Below are positions 1 through 11,851 of a DNA stretch of 64,000 nt, piece by piece. Below the pieces are notes generated by a model, which was given only the letters and a program-made list of their open reading frames with translations, searched no databases and was not told the origin of the DNA. The stretch lies in the NCBI RefSeq assembly GCF_036898095.1, contig NC_090728.1:93787904-93851903 (forward strand), read 5' to 3'. The position numbers and the translations under genes are program-made. The first letter of the stretch is position 1. Each line of letters starts with the position of its first letter. The DNA comes from Palaemon carinicauda (lineage: Eukaryota; Arthropoda; Malacostraca; Decapoda; Palaemonidae).

Positions 1-956
1 TCCGAGCCAAAAGTAAAGTGAGCTCAAGCACAGGAGTGTGTGAGGGGGGGGGGGGGGGTTTAGCAAGCTACCCTCCCCTACCCCCGCTAACTAGCGGTGT
101 GTGTAGTAACCCCTCGTTAAATTTTAATGGCTTGTCATTTCAGCTACGCCGAAAGTAATACCCCTATTAAATAGCGTGGTTTGTATTCCAGTTACGGAAC
201 AATTAGTAGTTTTGGATTAAAACCTTTTAATAAAAAGTTTTGTCCTCTGAGTTTTCTAACTTCATATACAGTAAGTAATAAGGACAGCTATCTAAAATTT
301 GTTCCTCTGAAACCCTTTGGGATCTTTACTGAATTCTACCTTTTTTTGGTTGGTTGAACGATATTTTGTAATTAACCGCTTCAATATTCTCATCTAGAGA
401 GGTTTTAAAATTAGTTATGGTTTCTTGTCATTAAATAAAGCTTCATGGTCCAACAACTATGAAAGGATTGTGCAATACACATTCTCATTTGTTCCATTTA
501 CACTTATGATAATTCTATTACTAAAATAACCTTGGAAGTGAAAGTCAGTCATATAATACTATACTTTATTGTCATTCTATGGTCAGGAACAAAATAATTT
601 CATATAAACTATTTTATAAGACTGTGTTAGCTGCTGTTGAGAGCAAATTTTTGTTAAAAACACATTTGTACTTTACATGTTGCCTTGTTTTAAATGTATT
701 TAAAAGATCCGTTGTAAGGCGAGCCTCAAAGACATGGATTATTTAGCAGAACTGTTATTGAAACCCTCATGTAACTGGAATGTCTTGTAATAATTGGGAA
801 CAATTTATAAAACTGAAATTTATGACATACTGTACAGCATAAAAGTTCTCTTCACACTCCATTCCAGGTATACAAGTCAATGTCTGGAGTGAGCTGGCCA
901 CTTTTTATAAATTAAACTTTAAACATCATCAATTGTATGCAAGTAAATACCTTTGC
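1..956. other. AT-rich non-coding stretch, no gene seen
   Basis: No coding frame, splice pattern or terminal repeat is recognisable. The only distinct feature is an uninterrupted run of 15 G at 44-58, preceded by a GT-rich stretch. The rest is A/T-rich single-copy-looking sequence. Confidence 0.5.
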
Positions 957-1140
957 TAATTGAAAAATTGAGTTTTTATGATAAAATCAGTTATTTGTAT
1001 ACTCACCTGAGGTTTATATGGCTTCCTCCTCCTCAAAGCTTGCTCATGTCGATGACTTATCAAAAATTAAATTTCCCATTTTCATTCAGTTTAGTAGCCT
1101 CATGCTCCTGGTATACTATTGCTGACTTAATGACATTGGA
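957..1140 (+). repeat. Dispersed repeat fragment (pairs with 10022-10165, opposite strand)
   Basis: This stretch contains ATATGGCTTCCTCCTC preceded by a CTCACCTgaGGTT block and followed by an AAATTAAATTTCCcATTTTC block. The same three blocks occur in the same order on the opposite strand at 10022-10165. The two copies are diverged but collinear, so they belong to one interspersed family. No terminal repeats or coding capacity are visible; a MITE or SINE body is possible. Confidence 0.5.
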
Positions 1141-1196
1141 AGGTAATTAGTATCCTTGCGATAGAAAGTAGTCTAATCTTATTCGATATCATTCTT

Positions 1197-3700
1197 CTAT
1201 CTATATCTATCTATATACCAAGGCACTTCCCCCAATTTTGGGGGGTAGCCGACACCAACAATGAAACAAAACAAAAAGGGGACCTCTACTCTCTATGTTC
1301 CTTCAGCCTAATCAGGGACCCAAACGAGTTCAGCTGGTACTGCTAGGGTGCCACAGCCCAACCTCCCACATTTCCACCACAGATGAAGCTTCATAATGCT
1401 GACTCCCCTACTGCTGCTACCTCCGCGGTCATCTAAGGCCCCGGAGGAAGCAGCAGGGCCTACTGGAACTGCGTCACAATCGCTCGCCATTCATTCCTAT
1501 TTCTAGCACGCTCTCTTGCCTCTCTCACATCTATCCTCCTATCACCCAGAGCTTTCTTCATACCATCCATCCACCCAAACCTTGGCCTTCCTCTTGTACT
1601 TCTCCCATCAACTCTTGCATTCATCACCTTCTTTAGCAGACAACCATTTTCCATTCTCTCAACATGGCCAAACCACCTCAACACATTCATATCCACTCTA
1701 GCCGCTAACTCATTTCTTACACCCGTTCTCTCCCTCACCACTTCGTTCCTAACCCTATCTACTCGAGATACACCAGCCATACTCCTCTGACACTTCATCT
1801 CAAACACATTCAATTTCTGTCTCTCCATCACTTTCATTCCCCACGACTCCGATCCATACATCACAGTTGGTACAATCACTTTCTCATATAGAACTCTCTT
1901 TACATTCATGCCCAACCCTCTATTTTTTACTACTCCCTTAACTGCCCCCAACACTTTGCAACCTTCATTCACTCTCTGACGTACATCTGCTTCCACTCCA
2001 CCATTTGCTGCAACAATAGACCCCAAGTACTTAAACTGATCCACCTCCTCAAGTAACTCTCCATTCAACATGACATTCAACCTTGCACCACCTTCCCTTC
2101 TCGTACATCTCATAACCTTACTCTTACCCACATTAACTCTCAACTTCCTTCTCTCACACACCCTTCCAAATTCTGTCACTAGTCGGTCAAGCTTCTCTTC
2201 TGTGTCTGCTACCAGTACAGTATCATCCGCAAACAACAACTGATTTACCTCCCATTCATGGTCATTCTCGCCTACCAGTTTTAATCCTCGTCCAAGCACT
2301 CGAGCATTCACCTCTCTCACCACTCCATCAACATACAAGTTAAACAACCACGGCGACATCACACATCCCTGTCTCAGCCCCACTCTCACCGGAAACCAAT
2401 CACTCACTTCATTTCCTATTCTAACACATGCTTTACTACCTTTGTATAAACTTTTCACTGCTTGCAACAACTTTCCACCAACTCCATATAACCTCATCAC
2501 ATCCCACATTCCTTCCCTATCAACTCTATCATATGCTTTCTCCAGATCCATAAACGCAACATACACCTCCTTACCTTTTGCTAAATATTTCTCGCATATC
2601 TGCCTAACTGTAAAAATCTGATTCATACAACCCCTACCTCTTCTAAAACCACCCTGTACTTCCAAGATTGCATTCTCTGTTTTATCCTTAATCCTATTAA
2701 TCAGTACTCTACCATACACTTTTCCAACTACACTCAACAAACTAATACCTCTTGAATTACAACACTCATGCACATCTCCCTTACCCTTATATAGTGGCAC
2801 AATACATGCACAAACCCAATCTACTGGTACCATTGACAACACAAAACACATATTAAACAATATCACCAACCATTCAAGTACAGTCACACCCCCTTCCTTC
2901 AACATCTCAGCTTTCACACCGTCCATACCAGATGCTTTTCCTACTCTCGTTTCATCTAGTGCTCTCCTCACTTCCTCTATTGTTATCTCTCTCTCATTCT
3001 CACCTCCCATCACTGGCACCTCAACACCTGGAACAGCAATTATATCTGCCTCCCTATTATCCTCAACATTCAGCAAACTTTCAAAATATTCCGCCCACCT
3101 TTTCCTTGCCTCCTCTCCTTTTAACAACCTTCCATTTCCATCTTTCACTGTCTCTTCAATTCTTGCGCCAGCCTTCCTTACTCTCTTCACTTCTTTCCAA
3201 AACTTCTTCTTATTCTCTTCATATGACTGACCCAATCCCTGACCCCACCTCAGGTCAGCTGCCCTCTTTGCCTCACGTACCTTGAGCTTTACTTCCACCT
3301 TTTTCTCTCTATATTTTTCATACTTCTCTATACTATTACTCTGCAGCCATTCTTCAAAAGCCCTCTTTTTCTCTTCCACTTTCACCTTCACTCCTTCATT
3401 CCACCATTCACTGCCCTTCCTCATGCTGCCTCCAACAACCTTCTTGCCACATACATCACTTGCAATCCCAACAAAATTTTCTTTTACTAACTTCCATTCC
3501 TCCTCTAAATTACCAGTTTCTCTTACTCTCACCTCATCATATGCCATTTTCAACCTTTCCTGATATTTACTTTTTACCCCCGGTTTTATTAGCTCTTCAA
3601 TCCTCACTACCTCCCTTTTACATCCACCTACTCTATTCCCCCATTCTTGGCACCACTAATCAATGGGGCATCGGAGGGAATTATGTGAGCCTCAGCTGAT
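1197..3700 (-). mobile_element. 5'-truncated RTE-like non-LTR retrotransposon
   Basis: The element reads on the minus strand. Its 3' end is at about 1197-1220, where imperfect CTAT/CTATAT repeats give the short tandem tail typical of RTE-type LINEs. A roughly 240-bp 3' UTR follows the stop codon at 1460. The 5' end breaks off near 3700, at the border of a Tigger transposon. The apurinic endonuclease domain expected before the reverse transcriptase is missing. A second fragment of the same family lies at 7568-8176. Confidence 0.8.
1460..3607 (-). CDS. Reverse transcriptase of an RTE-like LINE (715 codons, EN domain missing)
   Basis: The protein would copy its own RNA into DNA at a nicked target site (target-primed reverse transcription). 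Visible RT motifs in order: KASGMDG near residue 225, GGFRRGRG near 319, MDLEKAYDRVD with a catalytic Asp at about 354, GLRQGCVMSPWLFN near 410-423, and LLFADDTVLVA with the catalytic Asp pair at about 461-462. The C-terminal part has YGSESW and a WFGHVERM...RGRPRFGWMDG tail, which I associate with the RTE group. The listed start is a GTG; the frame is open upstream to a stop near 3658, so no true start is defined. The N-terminal endonuclease of an intact element (about 1000 residues) is absent. The frame has no internal stop, so the insertion looks young, but it cannot be autonomous as it stands. Clade assignment is by motif resemblance only. Confidence 0.85.
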   Translation of the reverse strand: MRIEELIKPGVKSKYQERLKMAYDEVRVRETGNLEEEWKLVKENFVGIASDVCGKKVVGGSMRKGSEWWNEGVKVKVEEKKRAFEEWLQSNSIEKYEKYREKKVEVKLKVREAKRAADLRWGQGLGQSYEENKKKFWKEVKRVRKAGARIEETVKDGNGRLLKGEEARKRWAEYFESLLNVEDNREADIIAVPGVEVPVMGGENEREITIEEVRRALDETRVGKASGMDGVKAEMLKEGGVTVLEWLVILFNMCFVLSMVPVDWVCACIVPLYKGKGDVHECCNSRGISLLSVVGKVYGRVLINRIKDKTENAILEVQGGFRRGRGCMNQIFTVRQICEKYLAKGKEVYVAFMDLEKAYDRVDREGMWDVMRLYGVGGKLLQAVKSLYKGSKACVRIGNEVSDWFPVRVGLRQGCVMSPWLFNLYVDGVVREVNARVLGRGLKLVGENDHEWEVNQLLFADDTVLVADTEEKLDRLVTEFGRVCERRKLRVNVGKSKVMRCTRREGGARLNVMLNGELLEEVDQFKYLGSIVAANGGVEADVRQRVNEGCKVLGAVKGVVKNRGLGMNVKRVLYEKVIVPTVMYGSESWGMKVMERQKLNVFEMKCQRSMAGVSRVDRVRNEVVRERTGVRNELAARVDMNVLRWFGHVERMENGCLLKKVMNARVDGRSTRGRPRFGWMDGMKKALGDRRIDVREARERARNRNEWRAIVTQFQ

Positions 3701-3702
3701 TA

Positions 3703-6486
3703 CAGTGATGCCTCACATTACGAAATTAATTGGTTCCGTAATGGCTTTTGTAAAGTGATTTTTTCATCTTGTGAGTCGCCTTTTACATGTAAATAGCTTA
3801 ATTCATTCCAGACCCTACAAAAACACCACATTAAATGATTATGAAAAGGATACACACTACTAAACAGTACTAAATGTATGACAAGTACTGTATTTGGATC
3901 ATTCAAAAGAAAGTTAACAGTTAGTAACCTGTAAAAGAAATATATAATATGAGCAAACAGTAAAAATACAGTAAAAAAAATGTGAAACCTTACTTTTGGA
4001 GTGAGGTGATGTCCGAGAGCGAAGTGCGGGGCAGTAGAGGAGGATGAAAAACGGCGGAAAACTTTAACAAGTGGCAGAAAACGTAAACACGTGACTTTAC
4101 AAAACAGATTTACAAATGACAGAAAACATTAATACTTAATTCTAAGAAATACATTTACAAATGGCAGGAAATATTAACTCTTAACTTTAAGATAAACTTT
4201 AAATTAAATTTCTTTTACTTTTATTTTTTGCATTTTCTAATTTTGTGTTTTTTTTACTTTACGTTTTGTATTCTCTAAATCTAATTAAACTACGTATTTT
4301 CTTCATCACTGCTACTTTTCTTTCGTTTTTTATTTAGCGATTGGTCTGCTTCTACCGAAAGCCTCTTTTTATAATAATTGTCCAAAGAAGCTTGTTTCTG
4401 CCTGCTTTTTAAAATTTTCCTGAAATGACTCAGGCAAACGTCATTATAGTACTTAAGCGTATGACCTGTGAGAATATTTTCTGGGTGTCTCTTTTCTACG
4501 AGAGCCACCATTTTAAAGTAGCCATCTAGACCCTCCTTAATTTCTGCCATTGTCAGTGGGTCATCCTCTTCCCCCCGCTGTACTCTTCCTGAACGACGTT
4601 CAGTTGCAGGGCCTCCAACTCCTTCAGGTCATCCGTCATAAGTTCCTCTTGGTGCTCCTCGATAAACTCATCAATGTCGGCCTCATCAACTTCCAGACCC
4701 CATGGACATCCCGAGTGTAACGATCTCGGCAATTTCAGATTGAGTAGCAGGTTCAGGATCGTCAACATTTTCAGAATCGGCTTCAACTTGGTCTGCATGG
4801 AAGCCCTCGAAATCTCATGCAGAGACGGCATCAGTCACAGCTTCGTCCACTCACAGTTCAAGGTGCGCCTCGAAACCTCCTGCCAAGCTTGATCGATGAT
4901 TTTGCGGCATATGATATAAAAATGAACCTTCCAAAATTGATGAAGGGTGAGGTTTGTGCTCTCAATGATTTCGAAACATCTCTTGATGAGATATTTCATA
5001 TAAAGCTTCTTAAAATTTGAAATCACTTGCTGGCCCATGGGATGGAGGAGAGGGGTGGTGTTCGGTGGAAGAAAGAGAACCTTGATGAAGGAATTTTTTG
5101 CTACGATATCTATATCTTCCTCGAGGGCAGGAGGGTGAGCAGGGGCATTGTCCAGCACCAGCAAGCATTTCATAGGGAGATGCTTCTCTTCCAAATACTT
5201 TTTCACAATCGGGCCGAAACAAACATTTACCTACTCAGTGAACAATTGTCCTGTTACCCAGGCTTTTCCATTAGCCCTCCATAACACGTGAAGGCTTGAG
5301 GAATATCGGAGTGATACACCAGCAGGGGTTTAACCTTGCAATCCCCACTGGCATTTGCACAGTGCAAGGGTAAGCCTGTCCTTCACAGGCTTATGCACTG
5401 GTAGCCTCTTTTCTTCTGCCGTGATGTACGTTCGACGAGGCATCTTTTTCTAAAAAAGCCCAGTCTCGTTGCAATTGAAGACTTGCTGAGGACTGTAGCT
5501 TTCCTGGACAGTCAACTTGTCGAACATCTTAACAAAGGCTTCAGCCGCTTTCGTGTCCGAGCTTGCAGCCTCCCCATGACGCACCACTGAATGAATGCCT
5601 GAGGGTCTCTTAAATTTTTCAAACCACCCACGAGAAGCTTGGATCTCTGGGGGTGCCTGCTTCGATGTTCCTTCTCCTGTGCTGGCTTTGGCCTGAGCAT
5701 GCACGAGGACACTGAAAATGGCGCTGGCTTTCTGGCAGATTATTGCTTTGGTGATAGTGTCTCCGGCCATTTCTTTATCCTTTATCCAGATAACCAGCAG
5801 TCTCTAGCAGTCTCTCCATCTCATTGTGGACGTGGCTCCTCTTGCTGGAGAAAACAGTCATGCCCTTAGAAAGTGTTGCTGCTTTGATAGCTTCCTTATG
5901 CTTTAGGATCGTTCCTATCGTAGGCAGATTTTGGCCATATTCATTCGCAATCACACTTAATCCCACGCCAGCCTTGTATTTCTTGATTATTTCCATCTTC
6001 ATCTTCATGGAAAGCATTATCCTCTTCTTTCCCTGGACATCAGTGACTTTCTTGGGACCCATGGCTCATAATGTAACGTAATATCACACACGATACAGTA
6101 CAATTGTTATGAAAGTGAAATCACAAATACTAAGTCAATGCTTACGATACTGCTGCCGAAACAAAATGGCATAGGAACGCCAATGCGTAGATGCATGATG
6201 GGATACAGTACAGTAGATGCTAACCAACAGGAGAACAGGATCTTATGGTGGTAACTAGCACCTAAGTAAGGAGATAACCAGTGTGAGCTCAGGAGGATGG
6301 TAGTGATTTTACGTGCTGGCGCAGCGGGAATTTTAAAATCAGTCTCAGACACGACAGGCTCTCGCACAGTACCTCCTTCCGTTGTCTGAAACATTTTTCA
6401 TGATGTGAGTCGTAAAATTCTTCGCATCTCGTTTTGCAAAGCGAAAATTTTGTAAGCAGATTCTTTCGTGTCGAGAGGTTTGACTG
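3703..6486 (-). mobile_element. Tigger (pogo-type) DNA transposon, inactive
   Basis: The left end begins CAGTGATGCCTCACATTACG. The right end, reverse-complemented, begins CAGTCAAACCTCTCGACACG; these are imperfect TIRs of Tigger type. TA dinucleotides flank the element at 3701-3702 and 6487-6488, the target duplication of Tc1/mariner/pogo elements. The transposase reads on the minus strand and is broken. Length is 2784 bp. Confidence 0.85.
4290..6062 (-). pseudogene. Tigger transposase relic
   Basis: The start is an ATG at 6062 giving an N-terminal helix-turn-helix (MGPKKV..., KAGVGLSVIANEYG). A frame change follows, then a CENP-B-type DNA-binding part with SRGWFEKFKRPSGIHSVVRHG. The DDE core is present in pieces: NCNETGLF near 5455, LLVLDNAPAHP near 5150 and HPMGQQVI near 5040. 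The first catalytic Asp has become Asn and the third has become Gly; only the middle Asp is kept. C-terminal acidic and basic segments lie at 4553-4831 and 4290-4550. With several frame breaks and two lost catalytic residues the enzyme is dead. Confidence 0.85.
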
Positions 6487-6783
6487 TATATACTAATCTT
6501 TATTTTTTAATTCCAATTATTTCTATGAATCTTACTTGAGGTTCACATGGTTGAATCCAACACTCTCAAGGAGAAGGCTAAGTAGGGGAAAGAGACTAAC
6601 CAAACCAAAAATCCTAACCTGAAATCTTACACCAAACAACCAGACAAGCATTATCTTACTCCTAGTAGTATAAAGATTGCTACTGAAAGATAATGAGAAC
6701 TTCCCTCATTCTTTTGCAATCCAAAACGTGACCAAAAAAAGAAATACCAAACAATCAAATACCTTGAGGGCAAATTAACCAAA

Positions 6784-7071
6784 ATGACAAATTTAGAAAT
6801 TGTTATTTTTCCTAACTATACAAACCTGAAGTTCTTTACATAGGAGTTAGACTACACGAGAGTATGCATAATGGTCATAAAAACTTTTAACAGGTGGCAC
6901 AACCTCCCAGCAGTTTCTGGGGTAGCAGGGGGGAATCCAGCCCACCTGCACACTCACTACCTCAACCACTACCAGGACTTGCTGGGAGAGGGTGATGGCA
7001 GGAAAAGTATGCATAAAGAACTTGAGGTTTGTATAGTCAGGAAAAATACATATTACTTCCAAATTTGTCAT
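6784..7071. mobile_element. Palindromic MITE-like element
   Basis: The left arm (6784-6840) contains ATGACAAATTT, TTTTTCCTAACTATACAAAC and AGTTCTTTACAT. The right arm (7013-7071) carries the reverse complement of all three in mirrored order, with few mismatches. The centre has no coding frame. A long imperfect inverted repeat of this size fits a foldback MITE. I could not see an unambiguous target duplication. Confidence 0.7.
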
Positions 7072-7567
7072 TTGTTCTGATACGAATACAAACAATTGTT
7101 ATTTACATAGAAGACTCGTCTATACGTGATTGGAAGTCCATTCAATTGGCTGAAAGCTTTGTCCTAGGATTGCTTCATCGGAGCTTAAGGAAGCTTGGGA
7201 TGAGTATCTTGAGACCTCATGAATCTGTTGGGTTGATAATACCAGAGGTTGACGGCCAGTGCAATAATGGTCAGGGAGTGGGGAACCACTCTGTGACTAC
7301 ATCTAAGCTATGTATAAAGCATAGGATTATTCTCATACACACTGAGACCTAAGCAACCAAACTCGCCCAAGAGATTGGGGACGCAATGGAATATATTAGT
7401 ACAGGAACAGATATATATTCAAGCAACTTGCAAAGTGCGGCTTGCCTACAGTCGATGGGAGCCAACTAGCACGACCTTGGATGGTATACCCTAAGAGAGG
7501 GAAAGATGAAGAAAAGAAAAGGCCAGTGATATCTTTTCATATATCAGTCTAAAACCATCTATTGACA
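7072..7567. other. Non-coding spacer
   Basis: No recognisable gene or terminal repeat. It may contain more of the neighbouring MITE family, because the sequence just right of 7071 still resembles the outer part of a repeat, but no boundary can be fixed. Confidence 0.4.
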
Positions 7568-8176
7568 CAACACATTGATATCCATTCTAGGTGCTACTTC
7601 ATTTCTTACACCGGTTCTCACCCTCATTACTTCGTTCCCAGGCCCATCTGATTGAGATACACCAGTCATAATCCTCAGGTACTTCATCTCGAACATATTC
7701 AATTTCTGTCTGTCATTTTCATTCATCACAACTCCGATCCATAAATCACAGTTGGTAAAATAAATTTCTCATACAAAACTCTGTTTAAATCCATTCCTAA
7801 CCCTCTATTCTTTACCACTCCCTTCACTGCCCCCAACACTTTACATCCTTCATTTACTCTCTGATGTACATCTACTTCCACTCCAACATTTGCAGCAACA
7901 ACAGACACCAAGTACTTAAACTGATATTCTTCCTCAAATACCTCTCCAATAAACATAACATTCAATCTAGCACCACCTTCTCGTGTTTCTCATAACCTTA
8001 CTCTTACCCAAATTAACTCTCAACTTCCTTATCTCACATACCCTTCAAAACTCTGTCACTAGTCGACCCAGCTTTTCCTACGAGTCTGCAACAAATACAT
8101 TATCATCAGCAAACAACAACTGATTCACTTCCCACTCATGATCACTCTCATTTATCAGTTTCAATTGTCGACCAAG
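7568..8176 (-). pseudogene. RTE-like LINE fragment (RT motif C to thumb region)
   Basis: The sequence aligns by eye with 1680-2280 of the RTE-like element. It keeps the FADD motif (reading LLFADDNVFVA near 8090-8130) and a VVKNRGLGM block. A deletion in the AGGGAAGG-type segment and stop codons break the frame. Both ends are truncated: the right end runs into unrelated sequence just after the position matching 2280 of the other copy. This is a dead internal fragment. Confidence 0.8.
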
Positions 8177-10021
8177 TAAAAAAAATGTTAAGCAGAACAG
8201 TGGGTTGCTTAACATATTAGTTGACAAAGTGTAGGCAATGGGACGTGACTTGGTAGGTTTGGGCTGCAAAAATATGCAAATTCTTACTTTTTGCACGTTT
8301 CTGTTGCCTAACCTGCACGGATAAGGAAGGCTGACTGTATACAGTAGTCCTGTATAAAATTTGGTATAGCTTTGTTTGGTTTTATATTTTGGGAAACATG
8401 ATTTCCAATGGAACAAACAATCGGCGATAATTAACAGGCATTCCTACGTTGATGAAAATTCGATATTCAACTATGTACGAATATAAATTAAGTTTACACA
8501 TGGTTTTCAATCTCACCAAACAGTAATAAGAATAAGACAACTCATGTGCAAAAAATTCTAGATTACAGTTTACTGTATAGTGAAATTGTTCCTGTTTAAA
8601 AAAAAACACTATTGGAACAAAATAAACATGTATTAAATTAGTAACAAGAAATTCAAGTTACTAACAATCAATATTAGGAAGTTTTACTTTAGGTTTTAAA
8701 CTTACAGAATGGAGTGTTACTATTCAGTATGAGGAGCCCAACATATTCCTAAAGGATTATATTCTGAGAGCGAAACCTCACTGAACTGACGGCCTATGCA
8801 ATCTCAACTCTCTAAAATTATGTCAGTTACTTTCTCTGAAAACTTGTAGATTTAGACTTTCATAATTTAATAATAGAGCCAATATCCATTAATGTCAAGC
8901 AATGTAAAGTGAAAACAAACAATAAAGGCCATTTGGTTTCCAGATACTACTTAACAGCCACATACTGTGCTGGAAAAGAAAAGGAAAAATCAATGGCTTG
9001 TCAAAGCCTACCTTTTATAGAGGTATTACATAAGAGATTGGTATTTTTCTTAAAGCCTATCTATTAGGAGGTAATAGCACCAATACTGGATGATGAAACC
9101 ACCGAGTTTGTAGAGGTTTTAAAAACCTCCTAAAATCTGTTCACCTGGCATTAGAGGCATAAAAAGAGAAGCCTATCACAACTGTCAAAATATTTCATGC
9201 CACAATAATGAAGGCTCAAAAAGGTGGCTCATTTACATTTGCTGCAGCAGTAGGGGAGAGATGTAGGTCAAACTTCTACCCAAATTTTTTATATCTGAAT
9301 CTGTTGGTCTTTATGGGTATACAGTATGTACTAGCATGTGAAATGGCGAAGGTTACACAATAGAAGGACCTTGAGCAAATAAGGAGATTGAAGTTTAAAG
9401 GGGAAGCAGGAGACTATAATGCACTGTGTACTATCAGAAACATTACAGATAGCGCACAAGAACCTCTAGGCAAAATGTAAGAGGTTGGCCTATGTTTGGA
9501 AGCAGGGCAGATTTGACTAGGAGTTCTGCCACTGCCAGAAGGATCTTCAGGATTCTCAGCTTATATGAACACAAACTTTACCATAAATAAATGAAATTGA
9601 TATCAATAAACTTCAGAAAATCCAGTACTAGCTTAAGTAGTAACATCCCATCAATATCTAGATCGCCTTGTCTGTGTTTTTTACATGCTCCGATGATTTG
9701 ATATCTACTTTTCTCCTGAGAGTCCTTATTACAAACCTTGGACAATGGCCTAACATATTACACAATAAAAGAGTGGTAAAGTCACTTTCTGCACACCTAT
9801 GATAAAAATCAAAGTGTAGACAATGACATGCCGTAAAAAGAATGAGGATCTTTATACGCTAGTAATAACTCACTTGAACCCATAAACAATACTTTTATAA
9901 CCTCTCAATCTGGAAACTTATTCTACTATGAAAGACTAAATCTACACAACATGATAAAAAATACTGAAAGGCTTATCATCATCACGCTAACTGCCATACA
10001 TCGCTATATAGTCAGTAATAA
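8177..10021. other. AT-rich non-coding stretch
   Basis: I see no coding frame with family resemblance, no terminal repeats and no long microsatellite here. Short TACAGTA/TACTGTA words recur, as across the whole window. Confidence 0.45.
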
Positions 10022-10165
10022 TATGGAAGGGGGGTTTGAGGCTCTTAAAGCAAGAGAAAATTGGAAATTTAATTTTAAATAATCGATGTCGACACATGCG
10101 TGATTTGAGGAGGAAGCCATATGAACCCTAGGTGAGACTCATCAAAATAATATAGATTGATGTGT
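10022..10165 (-). repeat. Dispersed repeat fragment (pairs with 957-1140)
   Basis: Read on the minus strand this contains CACCTAGGGTTCATATGGC, TTCCTCCTC and AAATTAAATTTCCAATTTTC in the same order as 957-1140. It is a second copy of that unnamed interspersed family. Confidence 0.5.
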
Positions 10166-10770
10166 ATTGTACACAAGATACACAGGTGCAATAGTAAAAT
10201 ATTTTCACTATATGTGCCCTTTATACTAAGCATTCATTATTATGCATACTCTTGCATATATACAGTAAATCATACATTAAAATCAAATACTGATTGCTCT
10301 AATGTAAATAACATAGTAATGTACTATAAAATTCTTATATTGTATTCATAAATTTGTAATTTTGGTAGTTATCATGACAGTTCTCAAGTACTCACAAATT
10401 TTTCTTGATACTATTGTGTGCATTGTTTTAATACACATTTAAAGGATGAACAATTCTTATTTCTACGAATTCTACACAGTAGTAGCCTGAAAACAAGAAA
10501 GGAAAATATTTTTCAACTTTTAATTAAAGTATAAAAGTTTCTAATCCCAACAAATCTATGGGGATATTATACAAAAAGTGCAAAGATGAGGATACATGCA
10601 AGAAAACTAAACTGGCTAAGGTTATTTGCTTGCATCCTAATTTTTGTCATTTTTGCATCCACCTTTGATCTGTTACTGCAGATAATGGAGGAGTTACTGA
10701 ATTAGCTAAACCTATATGCTCCTACACTATAATAATAACAAGAAATAAATTGGAAATTCTTATTTGCAAG
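10166..10770. other. AT-rich non-coding stretch
   Basis: Nothing recognisable apart from short AT-rich frames without family resemblance. Confidence 0.45.
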
Positions 10771-11851
10771 CTATAGTCTGCTTCATCCTAGCTGGCAATT
10801 GGAGCAAAACCAAGGTTTAAAAGCTCGTCCCTGATTGGCTGTTGGTTCAGGCTTCCTCCCCTCCCACTGACCGACGATCACCCGTCATCATCAAAATACT
10901 CCGTTACTCCTCACAAGAAGATATTATTTTTTCCTTCGTAGCTCATTTATTTTGCATCGTATCTACTTGTTTCTTTGGTAACAGACCAATTAATAATGAA
11001 AGAGTATAATTTCAGTGAAAAAATATCCACTTTAACTTAAATGAATTCTAAAATGTGAGTTGAAATGAACCTATCACCTGAGAATCTTTATACCACACCC
11101 AATAATATGCTGATTTTTTCTTACAAATATCAAGCTCCCATATACTGTACTGTATATAAAGGGTAGAATAATGTAGAAACAGTCATTCTTCTTGTCATGG
11201 GAGTCTTACATTATAGAAAAGATAGAGAGTAATGCTGGGAAGTTCATTTTAATGTTAAAAAAAGAAAGAAAAAAAAATAAACAGCAAAATCACTTGACGC
11301 TCCAGATACACCTGTTTTCCAAGCGCGCTCTCTCTCTCTCTCTCTTCCTCTCTCTCAGCATCGATGAAATTTGCAACGATATCGCAGTACAAAGCCAAAT
11401 ATTTCACCATTCTTTTCCTTCCTTGCATTATTTTTTAGGTTTATGACATTCAAGAGGATTTTTTCTACAAAATCCACCTATTTTCATTTACATTTGCATA
11501 ACATTTGTAGGTAAGAAACAGCATATAAGGAAAGTTGTATAAAGTTTTATCAGCTCTCGTTTCAGTTCAACACGTATTTTTTCGTATATATTTTTTAAGA
11601 TATGGATATTTTTTTCAAGGTAATACTCATCATGGACCTTAAATCTGTGTGACCAAAGAAACAGGTAGATATTATGTAAACTAAGTGAGGTATAAAGCAA
11701 AAACGAAAATCATGTACCGCGGACAAATGTAATGTTTTGCTTCGTTGTTGGTCAGCGGGAGGGGAGGAAGCCTGAACCAACAGCTAATCAGCTACGAGCT
11801 TTCAAACCGTCGTTCGGCTTCAGTCACCAGCTAGGATGAAACACACTATAG
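10771..11851. mobile_element. Non-autonomous TIR transposon, about 1.1 kb
   Basis: The left end starts CTATAGTCTGCTTCATCCTA. The right end, reverse-complemented, starts CTATAGTGTGTTTCATCCTA. The two arms stay similar for about 110 bp, sharing GCTGTTGGTTCAGGCTTCCT and CCCCTCCC, so the TIRs are about 10771-10880 and 11742-11851. The interior has a TC-rich microsatellite (about 11327-11358) and no transposase. I find no clear target-site duplication, so the superfamily is undetermined. Confidence 0.75.
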
